Positions 8,601 through 17,414 of a stretch of 35,842 bases of DNA are shown in pieces (the stretch's first letter is position 1; every line of letters begins with the position of its first letter). Both the position numbers and the translations under genes were made by a program. The DNA lies in the NCBI GenBank assembly GCA_034435015.1, contig DAOTYH010000029.1:1-35842 (forward strand). The letters run 5' to 3'. Under the pieces are notes generated by a model. That model ran no database searches. It saw only the letters and a list, made by a program, of their open reading frames with translations, and was not told the origin of the DNA. This DNA is from DAOTYH01 sp034435015. Its GTDB lineage: Bacteria; Chloroflexota; Anaerolineae; Aggregatilineales; UBA3940.

Positions 8601-9113
8601 TCATTTCGGGTTTTCCATGTCCGGAATGGCGCGGTCAAAACTGCCCGGCGGGACCTTTTGCGGCGTGGGCTTCCCGCCCGGCGGAACGGGCACCAGCAAC
8701 ATCTCTTTGGTGTAGATCGCGCTCTTGCGGTCATAAAATGACAGCCGATACTCATGTTCCAGCACGATGGCCTCAGTCGGGCAGGCATCCTCACAGTAGC
8801 CGCAGAAGATACAGCGCAGCATATTGATCTCGTAAGTCTTGGCGTACCGCTCACCGGGGGAGTACCGCTCCTCGTCGGTGTTCTCAGCGGACTCGACCCA
8901 GATGGCATCGGCAGGGCAGGCCGCCGCACACAGCGCACAGCCGATGCACTTTTCGAGGCCGTTGTCATAGCGCTTGAGTTCATGGCGGCCCTTGAACCGT
9001 TCGGCCAACGGCCTGACCTGCTCCGGATACTGGACGGTAACCGGCGGCTGGAAGACATGCTTGATGGTAGTTGCCATCCCCTCAAGGATGGCCAGTCCGC
9101 GTCTGATAATCAT
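8601..9113 (-). CDS. nuoI: NADH-quinone oxidoreductase subunit I (8Fe ferredoxin subunit)
   Basis: Carries the two [4Fe-4S] clusters (N6a and N6b) that pass electrons from NuoG to NuoB in the peripheral arm. Both cluster motifs are complete: CIGCALCAAACPADAI and CIFCGYCEDACPTEAI. The protein is about 170 residues, the usual size for the short bacterial form. The start is uncertain: an ATG at 9113, with GAGG about 10 bases upstream, or an in-frame TTG at 9119 closer to the same GAGG. It is followed by nuoJ after a short spacer, in standard order after nuoH. Confidence 0.94.
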   Translation of the reverse strand: MIIRRGLAILEGMATTIKHVFQPPVTVQYPEQVRPLAERFKGRHELKRYDNGLEKCIGCALCAAACPADAIWVESAENTDEERYSPGERYAKTYEINMLRCIFCGYCEDACPTEAIVLEHEYRLSFYDRKSAIYTKEMLLVPVPPGGKPTPQKVPPGSFDRAIPDMENPK

Positions 9114-9167
9114 TGCCAATGATCCTCGATCCTAAACCCCGCCTGCTTGAAACCAGCCAGACACTGC

Positions 9168-10214
9168 TCATCCGAAAGAAGGAAAAACGTCCAGCGCGAC
9201 CAGCACCGCGGTGACCACCGCGTTGGCCAGCGACAAAGGCAACAGCACCTTCCAGCCGAAGGCCATCAGGCGGTCGTAGCGGATGCGCGGCAGTGTGGCA
9301 CGCAGCCAGATCATAAACATCAGGCTGGCCACCACCTTAGCGCCCAATATGAACGGGGCCATCCACCCGCCCAGCAAAGTATGTAACTGGATGTTGGTGA
9401 AAGGAATAGTGAACTGATAGCCCCCAAAGAACAGCGAGGCGGCTATCACGCTGACGGCAATCATCTTCATGTATTCGGCCATGAAGAAGGCCGCAAACTT
9501 CATCCCGCCATATTCAGTGATGTAGCCGGCGGTCAGCTCCTGCTCAGCCTCCGGCAGGTCGAAGGGAGCGCGGTTTGTCTCAGCCAGCATGGTGATGATG
9601 AAGATGATGCCGGCGATGGGTTGCAGGAAGATGAACCAGGTATTCTGCTGGGCGCGGATAATATCGCCGAGACTCATCGAGCCGGTCATCATCACCGGCG
9701 CAAGGATGGACAGCCCCATGGCCAGCTCGTAGCTGATCATCTGGGCGCTGGAACGTAGCCCGCCCAGCATGGCATATTTGTTGGCTGAAGCCCAACCGGC
9801 CAGCACAATCCCATAGACCGAGATAGAGGTGACGGCCATGATGTACAGGACGCCTACGTTAATGTCGGCGATGCCCAGGGTAGTTGTGTACCCGAACAAG
9901 TTAACCTGCTCGCCGATGGGGACGACGGCCAGCACAATCAGGGCCGGAATAGCGGTGATCACAGGGGCTAGTGTAAAGAGAATCTTGTCCGCCCCCAGCG
10001 GGATAACGTCTTCTTTGACGAAGAGCTTTAGCCCGTCCGCTACCGGCTGAAGCAGGCCAAACGGCCCGGCGCGGTTTGGCCCTATCCGTACTTGAATGCG
10101 GGCAATGAAACGCCGCTCCAGCCATGTTCCATATGCAAAGCCGGTCAACAGCACTACGATCAGGATCACCGATTTAACGGTGGCGTCAATGGCAAGGATG
10201 GCGATGTCGCTCAT
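9168..10214 (-). CDS. nuoH: NADH-quinone oxidoreductase subunit H
   Basis: Membrane subunit that forms much of the quinone-binding chamber and couples it to the proton pumps. It is 348 residues with eight predicted transmembrane helices. Hallmark segments include ERRFIARIQVRIGPNRAGPFGLLQPVADGLKLFVKED, the family signature near the N-terminus, AETNRAPFDLPEAEQELTAGYITEYGGMKFA in the conserved acidic loop, and WLRATLPRIRYDRLMAFGWKVLLP near the C-terminus. The start overlaps the nuoG stop codon by 4 bases, so translation is probably coupled. No unusual feature was seen. Confidence 0.95.
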   Translation of the reverse strand: MSDIAILAIDATVKSVILIVVLLTGFAYGTWLERRFIARIQVRIGPNRAGPFGLLQPVADGLKLFVKEDVIPLGADKILFTLAPVITAIPALIVLAVVPIGEQVNLFGYTTTLGIADINVGVLYIMAVTSISVYGIVLAGWASANKYAMLGGLRSSAQMISYELAMGLSILAPVMMTGSMSLGDIIRAQQNTWFIFLQPIAGIIFIITMLAETNRAPFDLPEAEQELTAGYITEYGGMKFAAFFMAEYMKMIAVSVIAASLFFGGYQFTIPFTNIQLHTLLGGWMAPFILGAKVVASLMFMIWLRATLPRIRYDRLMAFGWKVLLPLSLANAVVTAVLVALDVFPSFG

Positions 10215-12814
10215 GCTTCGATTTTCTCCAGCTTGCTGATTGGAGCGGTTAGAGCCTCCAGCGGCGCACCCTGAGCCTGAAGACGGCGCGGCACAAGTGC
10301 CACACCTTGAGGAACGGATGCATCAATAACTGCCGTCAGGGCAATGGTGTGCTCGCCCACTGTCAGGCCCAGCGTATCTCCCCCTTCGAAGCCCAGACGG
10401 CGGGCATCATCCGGGTTGAGCGCGGCATAGGGGGCCGGAACGCGCTGATGGAGCAGGGCGGTCTTGTAGAAGACAGGCTCGGCATCATAGACCCGCGTGA
10501 CAGGCACAATGATCAGGTTATTCCCCTCAGCACGCAGGTTGTTTTCGGCCACAGCCGGTCGCATGGTGAGGCGTGCCCCGGCTTTCTCTGCCTCGCTGGC
10601 CCACTGAACGCCCAGCCCGCGCGTGTTCTGGAAGGCTGTGCCTCCATAGTATAGGTCTTCGCCGCCTACATCGGGCAACTGAGGCTCAACCTTGGCGAGG
10701 ACCTGATAAGTCATGCCGGCATACTGCGGCACGTTCTTGCTGATCTCGGCCAATACTGCCGCCGCTGAAGGGGCAGGCCGGCCATGCCCTAGCCGTTCGC
10801 CGATCGTCTGGATGATCAGCCAGTCTGGCTGGCTCTCTCCTATCGGCTCGATGGCAGGGTAAAAGCGTTGCACGCGCCGCTCGCCGCTGGTGTAAGTTCC
10901 CTCACGCTCAGCCGCGCTTTGCGTGGGCAGTACTATATCGGCTAGTTGGGCAGTTGCCGTCAGGAACATATCCTGCACAATAATAAACCCCTTTGTTGCA
11001 CAGAGTGACTGCTCAACAGCCGGATCGTCAAAGGCCGGATCAGCCCCTGCAATGTAAAGAACCTTGATCTGGTTGTCAGCCACTGCCTTTAGGATACCTT
11101 CATAGCCCAGCCCCGGCGTTTCGACCGGCTGGTAACCGGGGCCAAAGTTCGGGTGGAAGCCCATGTCGGAAGCGCCTTGCCCATTAGCTGACGGCCAAAC
11201 CACGATCAACCCGTTGTTGGCACGTCCAACATGGCCGGTGGCGATCAGCAGGTTGGCGGCGGCCTGTGCCAGCGCATGAGAGCGTTCAGGGCCAAGCCCC
11301 TCGCCCCCCATGAGGATGACCGCATTTTGAGCGCCGGCAAAAGTCTGCGCGGCGGCTTTGATCTCCTTGCTTGCCCTAAACAGCTTGGCTGTCCGAAGTG
11401 TCTCATCCAAGCCTGCCGTCTCACTGCCTGCTTTGGGTTTGATACTCCCCAGCATAGCGTTGAGTGCGGCGGTCTCATCCCCGTAGGCGTAACGGATGGC
11501 ATGGGCTGCGTACTGGTCAAGGCGGGTCTTGCGCCCGTTCAAAACGATCAGGGATGCACCACGCTTGGCCGCCGCAATGACACGCAGCCACCAGATCGGC
11601 GCTTCTTCGTGCAGGTCGCTGGCGATGACCAGAATGGCGTCACCCTTGCCCAGGTCAAGGAAGTTGGTCCCTACCCCCACGCCCGCCTGAGCTGTCAGGT
11701 CGCCCCCTGACACATAGGGAGGGTAGGGGGCCAGATGAGGACTGCCCTGGGCGCGGATCAACTTTTGGAGGCTGTACAGGTCTTCGTTGCTCAGCCGTCC
11801 GCCGGCTAGTGCGGCGATGCTGGGGCCTGCGCTCCGAAGCTGGGCCGCCGCCTCAGACAGCGCTTCCTCCCAGCTTGCCTCGACCAGCTTGCCGCCCCGA
11901 CGGATCAACGGCTTGGTCAGGCGTTCCGGATGGTGCATGTAGTGATGGGCGAAGCGTCCTTTGTCGCAGATCCAAATCTCGTTGACGCGCTCGTTCTGGC
12001 GCGGCATGACGCGCTTGATGGTCGTCTGGCCGCCTGCCTCGCGGTCAGGACGTGTGTCAAAGCTCATGTTACATCCGACGGGGCAGTGTGTGCAGATCGT
12101 CGCGACCTGCACCATTTCCCATGGGCGGGCGTTGAAGCGGAAGTCGGCAGTCGTCAGTGCTCCTACCGGGCAGATGTCCGTCGTATTGCCGGAGAAGATG
12201 CTGTCAAAGCCCGGCTCACTCAAGGAGATGATCTGCTGTTTGCGCCCCCGCTGGTCGAAGCCTAGTACGTGGTCATCGGCGATCAGATCGCAGAAGCGGA
12301 TACACCGCGCACAATGGATACACCGTTCCTGATCGAGATAGATGATCTCGCCCAGCGGGATATGCTTCCCAAGGCGCATCTTATCTTCCCAGTACATGCG
12401 GCTGGTGCCGGGGCCGTGCCGCATGGTCAGGTTTTGCAGGGGACACTCGCCGCCCTTGTCACAGACGGGGCAATCGAGCGGATGGCTGGAAAGCAGGAAC
12501 TCCAGAATCTCGCGCCGCCCGTCAATCACCTTTTGTGACTTGGTGCGGATAGCCATCCCGTCTACAACCTTCTGCGTGCAGGCTGTTTGCAGGGTCGGAA
12601 ACCACGCCAGCTCGACCTGACCGGTCTGCTGATTCAGACGCGGTGTGGCGAGTTCCACTAAACACATGCGGCAGTTGCCGTCATGGCCCAGCTTGGGGTG
12701 GTAACAGAAGACAGGGATGTCCACGCCGCACTGCTTGGCGGCATCTACCAGATTTGACCCCGCCGGCACTTGATATTCCACGTCGTCAATGATGAGTTTT
12801 ACGGTATCTGCCAT
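10211..12814 (-). CDS. nuoG: NADH-quinone oxidoreductase subunit G (multi-FeS, molybdopterin-oxidoreductase fold)
   Basis: Peripheral-arm subunit of complex I, 867 residues, that relays electrons from NuoF to NuoI. The N-terminal [2Fe-2S] domain has cysteines at 37, 48, 51 and 79. Next comes the His/Cys motif HPLDCPVCDKGGECPLQN (cluster N3), then CIHCARCIRFC (N4). A further motif, CTHCPVGCN plus a later C in WICDKGR, would hold the extra N7 cluster that only some bacteria keep. The rest is the molybdopterin-type fold without evidence of a bound cofactor, ending in a domain with the pattern AALNPDDARRLGFEGGDTLGL. It overlaps nuoH by 4 bases. About 83 bases separate it from nuoF. Confidence 0.95.
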   Translation of the reverse strand: MADTVKLIIDDVEYQVPAGSNLVDAAKQCGVDIPVFCYHPKLGHDGNCRMCLVELATPRLNQQTGQVELAWFPTLQTACTQKVVDGMAIRTKSQKVIDGRREILEFLLSSHPLDCPVCDKGGECPLQNLTMRHGPGTSRMYWEDKMRLGKHIPLGEIIYLDQERCIHCARCIRFCDLIADDHVLGFDQRGRKQQIISLSEPGFDSIFSGNTTDICPVGALTTADFRFNARPWEMVQVATICTHCPVGCNMSFDTRPDREAGGQTTIKRVMPRQNERVNEIWICDKGRFAHHYMHHPERLTKPLIRRGGKLVEASWEEALSEAAAQLRSAGPSIAALAGGRLSNEDLYSLQKLIRAQGSPHLAPYPPYVSGGDLTAQAGVGVGTNFLDLGKGDAILVIASDLHEEAPIWWLRVIAAAKRGASLIVLNGRKTRLDQYAAHAIRYAYGDETAALNAMLGSIKPKAGSETAGLDETLRTAKLFRASKEIKAAAQTFAGAQNAVILMGGEGLGPERSHALAQAAANLLIATGHVGRANNGLIVVWPSANGQGASDMGFHPNFGPGYQPVETPGLGYEGILKAVADNQIKVLYIAGADPAFDDPAVEQSLCATKGFIIVQDMFLTATAQLADIVLPTQSAAEREGTYTSGERRVQRFYPAIEPIGESQPDWLIIQTIGERLGHGRPAPSAAAVLAEISKNVPQYAGMTYQVLAKVEPQLPDVGGEDLYYGGTAFQNTRGLGVQWASEAEKAGARLTMRPAVAENNLRAEGNNLIIVPVTRVYDAEPVFYKTALLHQRVPAPYAALNPDDARRLGFEGGDTLGLTVGEHTIALTAVIDASVPQGVALVPRRLQAQGAPLEALTAPISKLEKIEA

Positions 12815-12897
12815 GCATCAATCCTGATCCACTCAAGGCGTAGTGAGAGTTCATGTCGAAAATACAGGGGGCTTCTCTCTGCCCCTCTAGCATCCGA

Positions 12898-14193
12898 TCA
12901 GTCGGCGGCCACGCTGGCAGGCTCACCTTTCTTCTGTGCCTCGACTGCCCGTTTATAGTCCTCAGGGAAGTGCTTGATAGTCGCTACGACCGGGTTAACA
13001 GCAAACTCACCCAGCGCACAGATACACTTGCCTTTCATCTGTGTGGCAACGCTGTTCATCGTCTTGACATCCTGCTCATCGGCCAGCCCTCTGGCAGTAC
13101 GGTCGTACAGCCGCTTGAGCCAGTACGTGCCTTCGCGGCAGGGTGTACACTGCCCGCATGACTCATGTGAGAAGAAGGTGATCATCTTACGGGCCGCCCA
13201 TACCATGTCCACTGACTCATCCAGCACGATCACGGAGGCTGAGCCAATGTCAGTCTCCCACTTTTTGAAGCTCCCGTAAGCAATCGGCGTATCGAGTACT
13301 TCATCAGTGGCGGGCAGGATCGCGCCGCTGGCACCGGCAGGCAGAATGCCTTTGACCTTCAATCCGCTCGGAACACCGCCCCCCAGCTCGTAGATCAGCT
13401 TGCGGAAGGTCGTTTCGCCGCCGAAAGGTAACTCGTAGTTGCCGGGACGGTTGACGTGTCCGCTCAGGCAGAATATCTTGACGCCGGGGCTGTCCGGCGT
13501 GCCGAACCGACGGTAGCCTTCTGCGCCGTTGAGGATAATGTAGGGCACGTTCGAAAGCGTTTCGACGTTATTGATCACCGTCGGGCAACCGTACAGCCCG
13601 ACCTGCGCAGGGAAGGGCGGCCTGATGCGCGGCTGTCCCCGCTTGCCTTCCAGCGACTCCAGCAGGGCTGTTTCTTCGCCGCAGATATAAGCTCCCGCCC
13701 CCAAGTGGGTGTAGACCTGACAGCTCCAGCCAGAGCCAAGGATGTTCTCGCCGATAAAGCCGTGCGCCCGTGCCTCCTCTATTTTACGATCCAGCTCGTG
13801 GGCAATGTCCCAGAACTCACCCCGGCAGTAGATGTACACGGCTGAGGCGCGAATCGCGTAGGCCGCGATCAAAGCTCCCTCGATGACCTGATGAGGATTC
13901 TTCTCCAGCAACTGGCGGTCTTTGAAAGTGCCGGGTTCGCTCTCGTCGGCATTGACCACGACGTAGGTCAGGGGAGCATCCTTAGGGATGAAGCTCCACT
14001 TAACGCCGGTCGGGAAGCCTGCCCCGCCGCGCCCGCGCAATCCAGACGCCTTGACGATCTCGATGACCTCATCCGGCTTGTGCTGGGCGAGCGCCTTGCG
14101 CAGGCCTTCATAGCCCCCATGCTGAAGGTAGGTATCTATCTGCTTGATGTCGGGTATATCTAGGTCTCTGAGCAGGATATGCGTCACGATCAA
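12898..14193 (-). CDS. nuoF: NADH-quinone oxidoreductase subunit F (NADH/FMN-binding)
   Basis: Entry point for electrons: binds NADH and FMN and carries one [4Fe-4S] cluster. It is 431 residues, the normal size. The glycine-rich FMN/NADH site is seen as GLRGRGGAGFPTGVKWSFIP, and a second conserved stretch as GAGAYICGEETALLESLEG. The cluster motif is ESCGQCTPCREGTYWL with the distant cysteine in KGKCICALGEFAVNP. It lies after the inserted acetyltransferase gene rather than directly after nuoE. Together with nuoE and nuoG it forms the NADH dehydrogenase module, so this complex should be NADH-linked rather than ferredoxin-only. Confidence 0.96.
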   Translation of the reverse strand: MIVTHILLRDLDIPDIKQIDTYLQHGGYEGLRKALAQHKPDEVIEIVKASGLRGRGGAGFPTGVKWSFIPKDAPLTYVVVNADESEPGTFKDRQLLEKNPHQVIEGALIAAYAIRASAVYIYCRGEFWDIAHELDRKIEEARAHGFIGENILGSGWSCQVYTHLGAGAYICGEETALLESLEGKRGQPRIRPPFPAQVGLYGCPTVINNVETLSNVPYIILNGAEGYRRFGTPDSPGVKIFCLSGHVNRPGNYELPFGGETTFRKLIYELGGGVPSGLKVKGILPAGASGAILPATDEVLDTPIAYGSFKKWETDIGSASVIVLDESVDMVWAARKMITFFSHESCGQCTPCREGTYWLKRLYDRTARGLADEQDVKTMNSVATQMKGKCICALGEFAVNPVVATIKHFPEDYKRAVEAQKKGEPASVAAD

Positions 14194-14218
14194 CCTCTCT
14201 CGAAGCAGTCAGTGAGGC

Positions 14219-14659
14219 TCAGACATCCTCACGGGTTCGCTTGCTCACATAATGGATTCCGGGCCAGTCAACGTATCCGGCCTCCAGAAATAATGCCAAT
14301 GAGGCTGTGTTGTCCGGCTCAATCAGCGCCGCGATCACATCCATTCCCTGCCTATGCAGGACATCCTCGGCGGCGGCGATCAATGCCTTAGCGATCCCCC
14401 GCCGCCGGTAGTCCGGGTGGACAGCCAGCCGGTTGATCCAGCCTTTGCGCCCGTCATGGGTGGTCAGCACCGCACCGACAAGCTGGCCGTCTTCTGTCTC
14501 CACGCCGAGGGCAGTTTGTGTCCCGCCGGCTAACTGCCGTTCAAATGCCTCACGCGAGTCGCGTCCGTTCGGTTTGATCGGCAGGCCTGCCGCCTGCCAC
14601 AGCGCGGCCAGACGCGGGTAGTCGTCAGCTTTGAGTCGAATCGGAGGCCTCATGTTCAC
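14219..14659 (-). CDS. GNAT-family N-acetyltransferase inserted in the nuo operon
   Basis: A 146-residue acetyl-CoA-dependent acetyltransferase of the GNAT fold. The acetyl-CoA pyrophosphate loop is visible as RRRGIA (residues 85-90) within INRLAVHPDYRRRGIAKAL, and the C-terminal motif as EPDNTASLALFLEAGY. Substrate cannot be read from sequence; the RimI-like layout would fit acetylation of a protein N-terminus or a small amine. Its start lies 35 bases inside the 3' end of nuoE in another frame, and nuoF begins about 25 bases after its stop, so it is almost certainly co-transcribed with complex I. An ATG two codons downstream is an alternative start. GNAT is not a complex I component. Confidence 0.87.
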   Translation of the reverse strand: MNMRPPIRLKADDYPRLAALWQAAGLPIKPNGRDSREAFERQLAGGTQTALGVETEDGQLVGAVLTTHDGRKGWINRLAVHPDYRRRGIAKALIAAAEDVLHRQGMDVIAALIEPDNTASLALFLEAGYVDWPGIHYVSKRTREDV

Positions 14660-15125
14660 GCCGCAGTTCTTCCAGTAGCTTGTCTACCTTCTCGTAATCC
14701 AGATTCTCGTAGTAGTGAAAGTTGACCTGCATCACGGGGGCGCGATCACAGGCCGCAATACACATCACATTCTCCACCGTGAACAGCCCGTCAGGCGTTG
14801 TCTCGCCGGGCTTGATACCCAGCTTCTGGCATACATGCTCACTGAATTGCTCAGCCCCCTTGAGGGCACAGGGCAGATCGGTGCAAATCTGGATCAGATA
14901 CTTGCCCTTAGGCTGGTCGTAGTACATCGTATAAAAGCCAATGATGCCTTTTACGTGTGTCACATCCAGTTCGAGAATAGAGGCAATTTCCTCGATGGCC
15001 TCCGGTGTAATATGGCCGTATTCTTCTTGAGCGATATACAGGAGCGGCATGACCGCCGAACGTTTGTCGGGATATTTTGCCAGATGATGATCGATCTCTT
15101 CTTTGTGCGTGTCGAGCAGGGCCAT
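14625..15125 (-). CDS. nuoE: NADH-quinone oxidoreductase subunit E ([2Fe-2S] thioredoxin-like)
   Basis: Carries the N1a [2Fe-2S] cluster next to the FMN of NuoF. It is 166 residues. All four cluster cysteines are in place: CTDLPC (C-x4-C) and CIAAC (C-x3-C), each in its expected context (ICTDLPCALKGAE and NVMCIAACDRAPVM). The N-terminal helical domain reads YPDKRSAVMPLLYIAQEEYG, typical of the family. It begins about 21 bases after the LapA-like gene and its last codons overlap the start of the GNAT gene. A GGAAGG stretch lies about 12 bases before the ATG, a slightly long spacing. Confidence 0.95.
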   Translation of the reverse strand: MALLDTHKEEIDHHLAKYPDKRSAVMPLLYIAQEEYGHITPEAIEEIASILELDVTHVKGIIGFYTMYYDQPKGKYLIQICTDLPCALKGAEQFSEHVCQKLGIKPGETTPDGLFTVENVMCIAACDRAPVMQVNFHYYENLDYEKVDKLLEELRREHEASDSTQS

Positions 15126-15146
15126 AGGACGTTTTGCCTTCCAGTT

Positions 15147-15542
15147 TTATGACTTGGGCGGAGCGGGGGGCTGTTCCGGCTCAGAGGGGGTCAACTCTGC
15201 CGGTTGGGGTGGCTCTGGAGGCTTAGGCGCCGGAGGTTTGGGCATCTCAGATGTCTTGGGCGCAGGGGCTGGCGCTTGAGCCGCCAAAGATTTCTCCAAT
15301 GTTTCGACCTTTTTCTTAAGGCCGGCAATCGTGATGCCGCGCTTGATCGAGCCGGGGACTGTCAACAGCCAGCCCATCAGCAGGCCCGCCGCCAGAGGGA
15401 CCAGCACCACCAGCGTCATGGGTGTTTTGACGCTCCACGACAGAAAATGGACGCTGATAGTCTCCGGGTTGCCCAGCGCAAAGATGACAGCCGCCGCGGC
15501 CACTATCACCATGAGAATCAGGATAAGGATCAAGGCGACCAT
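15147..15542 (-). CDS. LapA-domain (DUF1049-like) small membrane protein inserted in the nuo operon
   Basis: A 131-residue membrane protein. Two transmembrane helices cover about residues 2-22 and 41-63, with the loop FALGNPETISVHFLSWSVKTPM between them. That loop (F-x-N-x-x-x-x-V-x-F) and the spacing match the lipopolysaccharide-assembly protein A domain (LapA/DUF1049), recalled from the family pattern. A short coiled-coil (LKKKVETLEKSLAAQ) follows, then a 45-residue Pro/Glu/Ala-rich tail. A strong GAGGAGG ribosome binding site lies 7-8 bases upstream of the ATG. It fits tightly between nuoD and nuoE, so it is co-expressed with complex I. Its function here is unknown; an assembly or membrane-organising role is a guess. 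Confidence 0.8.
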   Translation of the reverse strand: MVALILILILMVIVAAAAVIFALGNPETISVHFLSWSVKTPMTLVVLVPLAAGLLMGWLLTVPGSIKRGITIAGLKKKVETLEKSLAAQAPAPAPKTSEMPKPPAPKPPEPPQPAELTPSEPEQPPAPPKS

Positions 15543-15554
15543 GTCTTAACCTCC

Positions 15555-16829
15555 TCAACGGTCGCAGTCACCAAGGACAATGTCAATACTGCCAATAATG
15601 GCAACCAGATCAGAAACCATGTATCCCTGTGCCACTACCCCCAGTGCCTGCAGGTTAATGAAAGAGGGGGTGCGGAAATGTACCCGATAGGGTTTGGGGC
15701 CTCCATCGCCGACCAGAAACACGTCCAGCTCCCCGTGGGGCGACTCGGTGCGGACGTACACCTCGCCTTTTGGAACGTTGAAGCCCTCTGTCCACAGCTT
15801 GAAGTGATGGATTACGGCCTCCATGCTCCGCCCCAGTTCAGCCCGCGGCGGGGGGACGAACTTGCGGTTGTTACTGCGGAACGGCCCCTTTGGAAGACCC
15901 TTGACGGCTTGATCCAAGATTCGGAGCGACTGCCGCATTTCCTGCATCCGCACGCGGTAGCGGTCGTACACGTCCCCATTTGTGCCGAGCGGCACCTCAA
16001 ACTCGAACTGGTCATAGACGGAATAGGGCATCGCCTTGCGGATGTCGAAGTTGATGCCAGAGCCGCGCAGGGAGGGGCCGGTGACGCTCCACTTGATGGC
16101 ATCTTCCGGCTTGAGCACCCCGATATTCTTAGTGCGATCAAGCCAGAGCGGATTCTGGTCGAGTAACCGTTCGTAATCGTCCAGCTTACGCGGCAGATAG
16201 TCAATGAACTTGCGCAGGGCTGGGATGAAGTCATCCGTGAGATCGCGCCACACCCCGCCGGGGCGGATGTAACTGCCCATCATGCGCTGGCCCGACACCA
16301 TCTCAAACATATCGAGGATATGCTCGCGGTCACGGAAGGCGTACAGCAGGAGGCTGGTTGCCCCCAGGTCAAGCACGTGTGTTCCCAGCCACACCAGATG
16401 GCTGTTGATGCGCTGTAGCTCTGCGATGATAACACGGATGTATTCCGCACGCGGGGGAACGTCCAGCTCGCACAGCTTCTCAATCGCCATGCAATACACG
16501 AGATTGTTGCCCATGTTGTTCAGGTAGTCGAGCCGGTCGGTCATGACCAGAGCCTTCTCGTAGGTCTTGGCCTCCATGTTCTTCTCGACGCCTGTATGCA
16601 GATAGCCTACATCGGGCAGGCAGGTGACAATGGTCTCGCCGTCCAGTTCCAGCAACAGGCGCAATACCCCGTGCGTGCTGGGGTGTTGCGGCCCCATGTT
16701 GAGCAACATGGTTTCGCCGGTAAAAGCGCGTTCGCTGACGCGGCCCTTCAATTGTTCGAGCGCGATCTCGACGGTTTGATGATCGCTCTCGATTGCCGTC
16801 TCATGTGTCAGGTCGTAGCGGGACAGCAT
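15555..16829 (-). CDS. nuoD: NADH-quinone oxidoreductase subunit D (49-kDa)
   Basis: Forms the quinone-binding pocket with NuoB and NuoH at the base of the peripheral arm. It is 424 residues. The quinone-site loop is seen in NMGPQHPSTHGVLRLLLELDGE (the conserved histidine loop), followed by PDVGYLHTGVEKNMEAKTY and DRLDYLNNMGNNLVYCMAIEKL. The C-terminus ends in GSIDIVLGDCDR, the family's invariant tail, so the gene is complete. GAGGTG lies just ahead of the ATG. The NuoC and NuoD functions are encoded separately here, not fused as in E. coli. Confidence 0.96.
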   Translation of the reverse strand: MLSRYDLTHETAIESDHQTVEIALEQLKGRVSERAFTGETMLLNMGPQHPSTHGVLRLLLELDGETIVTCLPDVGYLHTGVEKNMEAKTYEKALVMTDRLDYLNNMGNNLVYCMAIEKLCELDVPPRAEYIRVIIAELQRINSHLVWLGTHVLDLGATSLLLYAFRDREHILDMFEMVSGQRMMGSYIRPGGVWRDLTDDFIPALRKFIDYLPRKLDDYERLLDQNPLWLDRTKNIGVLKPEDAIKWSVTGPSLRGSGINFDIRKAMPYSVYDQFEFEVPLGTNGDVYDRYRVRMQEMRQSLRILDQAVKGLPKGPFRSNNRKFVPPPRAELGRSMEAVIHHFKLWTEGFNVPKGEVYVRTESPHGELDVFLVGDGGPKPYRVHFRTPSFINLQALGVVAQGYMVSDLVAIIGSIDIVLGDCDR

Positions 16830-16838
16830 GGGTGCACC

Positions 16839-17360
16839 TCACTCCTTCGGCTGTGGCTTCTGAGCCTGAATGCGGTCGGCGTTGAACGTGAACTGCACTT
16901 CCTCGTATCCCAGCGGATAGTCTTTTCGCAGTGGATGGCCTGTCCAGTCGAAGGGCATCAAAATACGCCGCAGGTCGGGGTGACCTTCGAACCGGATGCC
17001 GAACAGGTCCCACACCTCGCGCTCCTGCCAGCCTGCCGCCGGATAGACACCCGTCACAGTCGGGGCGACAGGGTCATCACCGGGCACGTAAACCTTCAGA
17101 CGAAGGGAATGATTGAACAGCATCGAGTAGAGCATGTAACAGATGGCAAAGCGTGGTTCGTCTGGCCAGTAATCTACAGCCGTCAGGTCAGACAGGAAGT
17201 TAAACACCAGCCCGTCCGTGTCGCGGCAAAAGGCGGCCACCTCGACAATCGCCTTGCGATCTACCACAACAGTCACCTCGCCGCGGAACTCAATGATGTC
17301 CTGTACCGCCTCAGGGAAACGTTCTTGGATTGTGTTGGCAATGGCTTTCAGATCGCCCAT
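16839..17360 (-). CDS. nuoC: NADH-quinone oxidoreductase subunit C (30-kDa)
   Basis: Structural subunit of the connecting region of complex I, 173 residues. The family signature is clear in the segment ERWEVWDLFGIRFEGHPDLRR-like stretch seen here as EREVWDLFGIRFEGHPDLRR, followed by DWTGHPLRKDYPL. It follows nuoB after 53 bases and is followed by nuoD after 9. GAGGT sits about 10 bases upstream of the ATG. As a free-standing protein with a distinct nuoD it follows the non-enterobacterial layout. Confidence 0.93.
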   Translation of the reverse strand: MGDLKAIANTIQERFPEAVQDIIEFRGEVTVVVDRKAIVEVAAFCRDTDGLVFNFLSDLTAVDYWPDEPRFAICYMLYSMLFNHSLRLKVYVPGDDPVAPTVTGVYPAAGWQEREVWDLFGIRFEGHPDLRRILMPFDWTGHPLRKDYPLGYEEVQFTFNADRIQAQKPQPKE

Positions 17361-17414
17361 GTGCTTGTGTACCTCAACAGAGTGCTAACCGGTACGGCCT
17401 CGAACGGAGAACAG

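Noticed and set aside
12868..12890. Hairpin and TATTTTC tail between nuoF and nuoG, possible intra-operon terminator.
   Set aside because: The stem is only 5-6 bp and the T-run is interrupted; at most it could reduce read-through.
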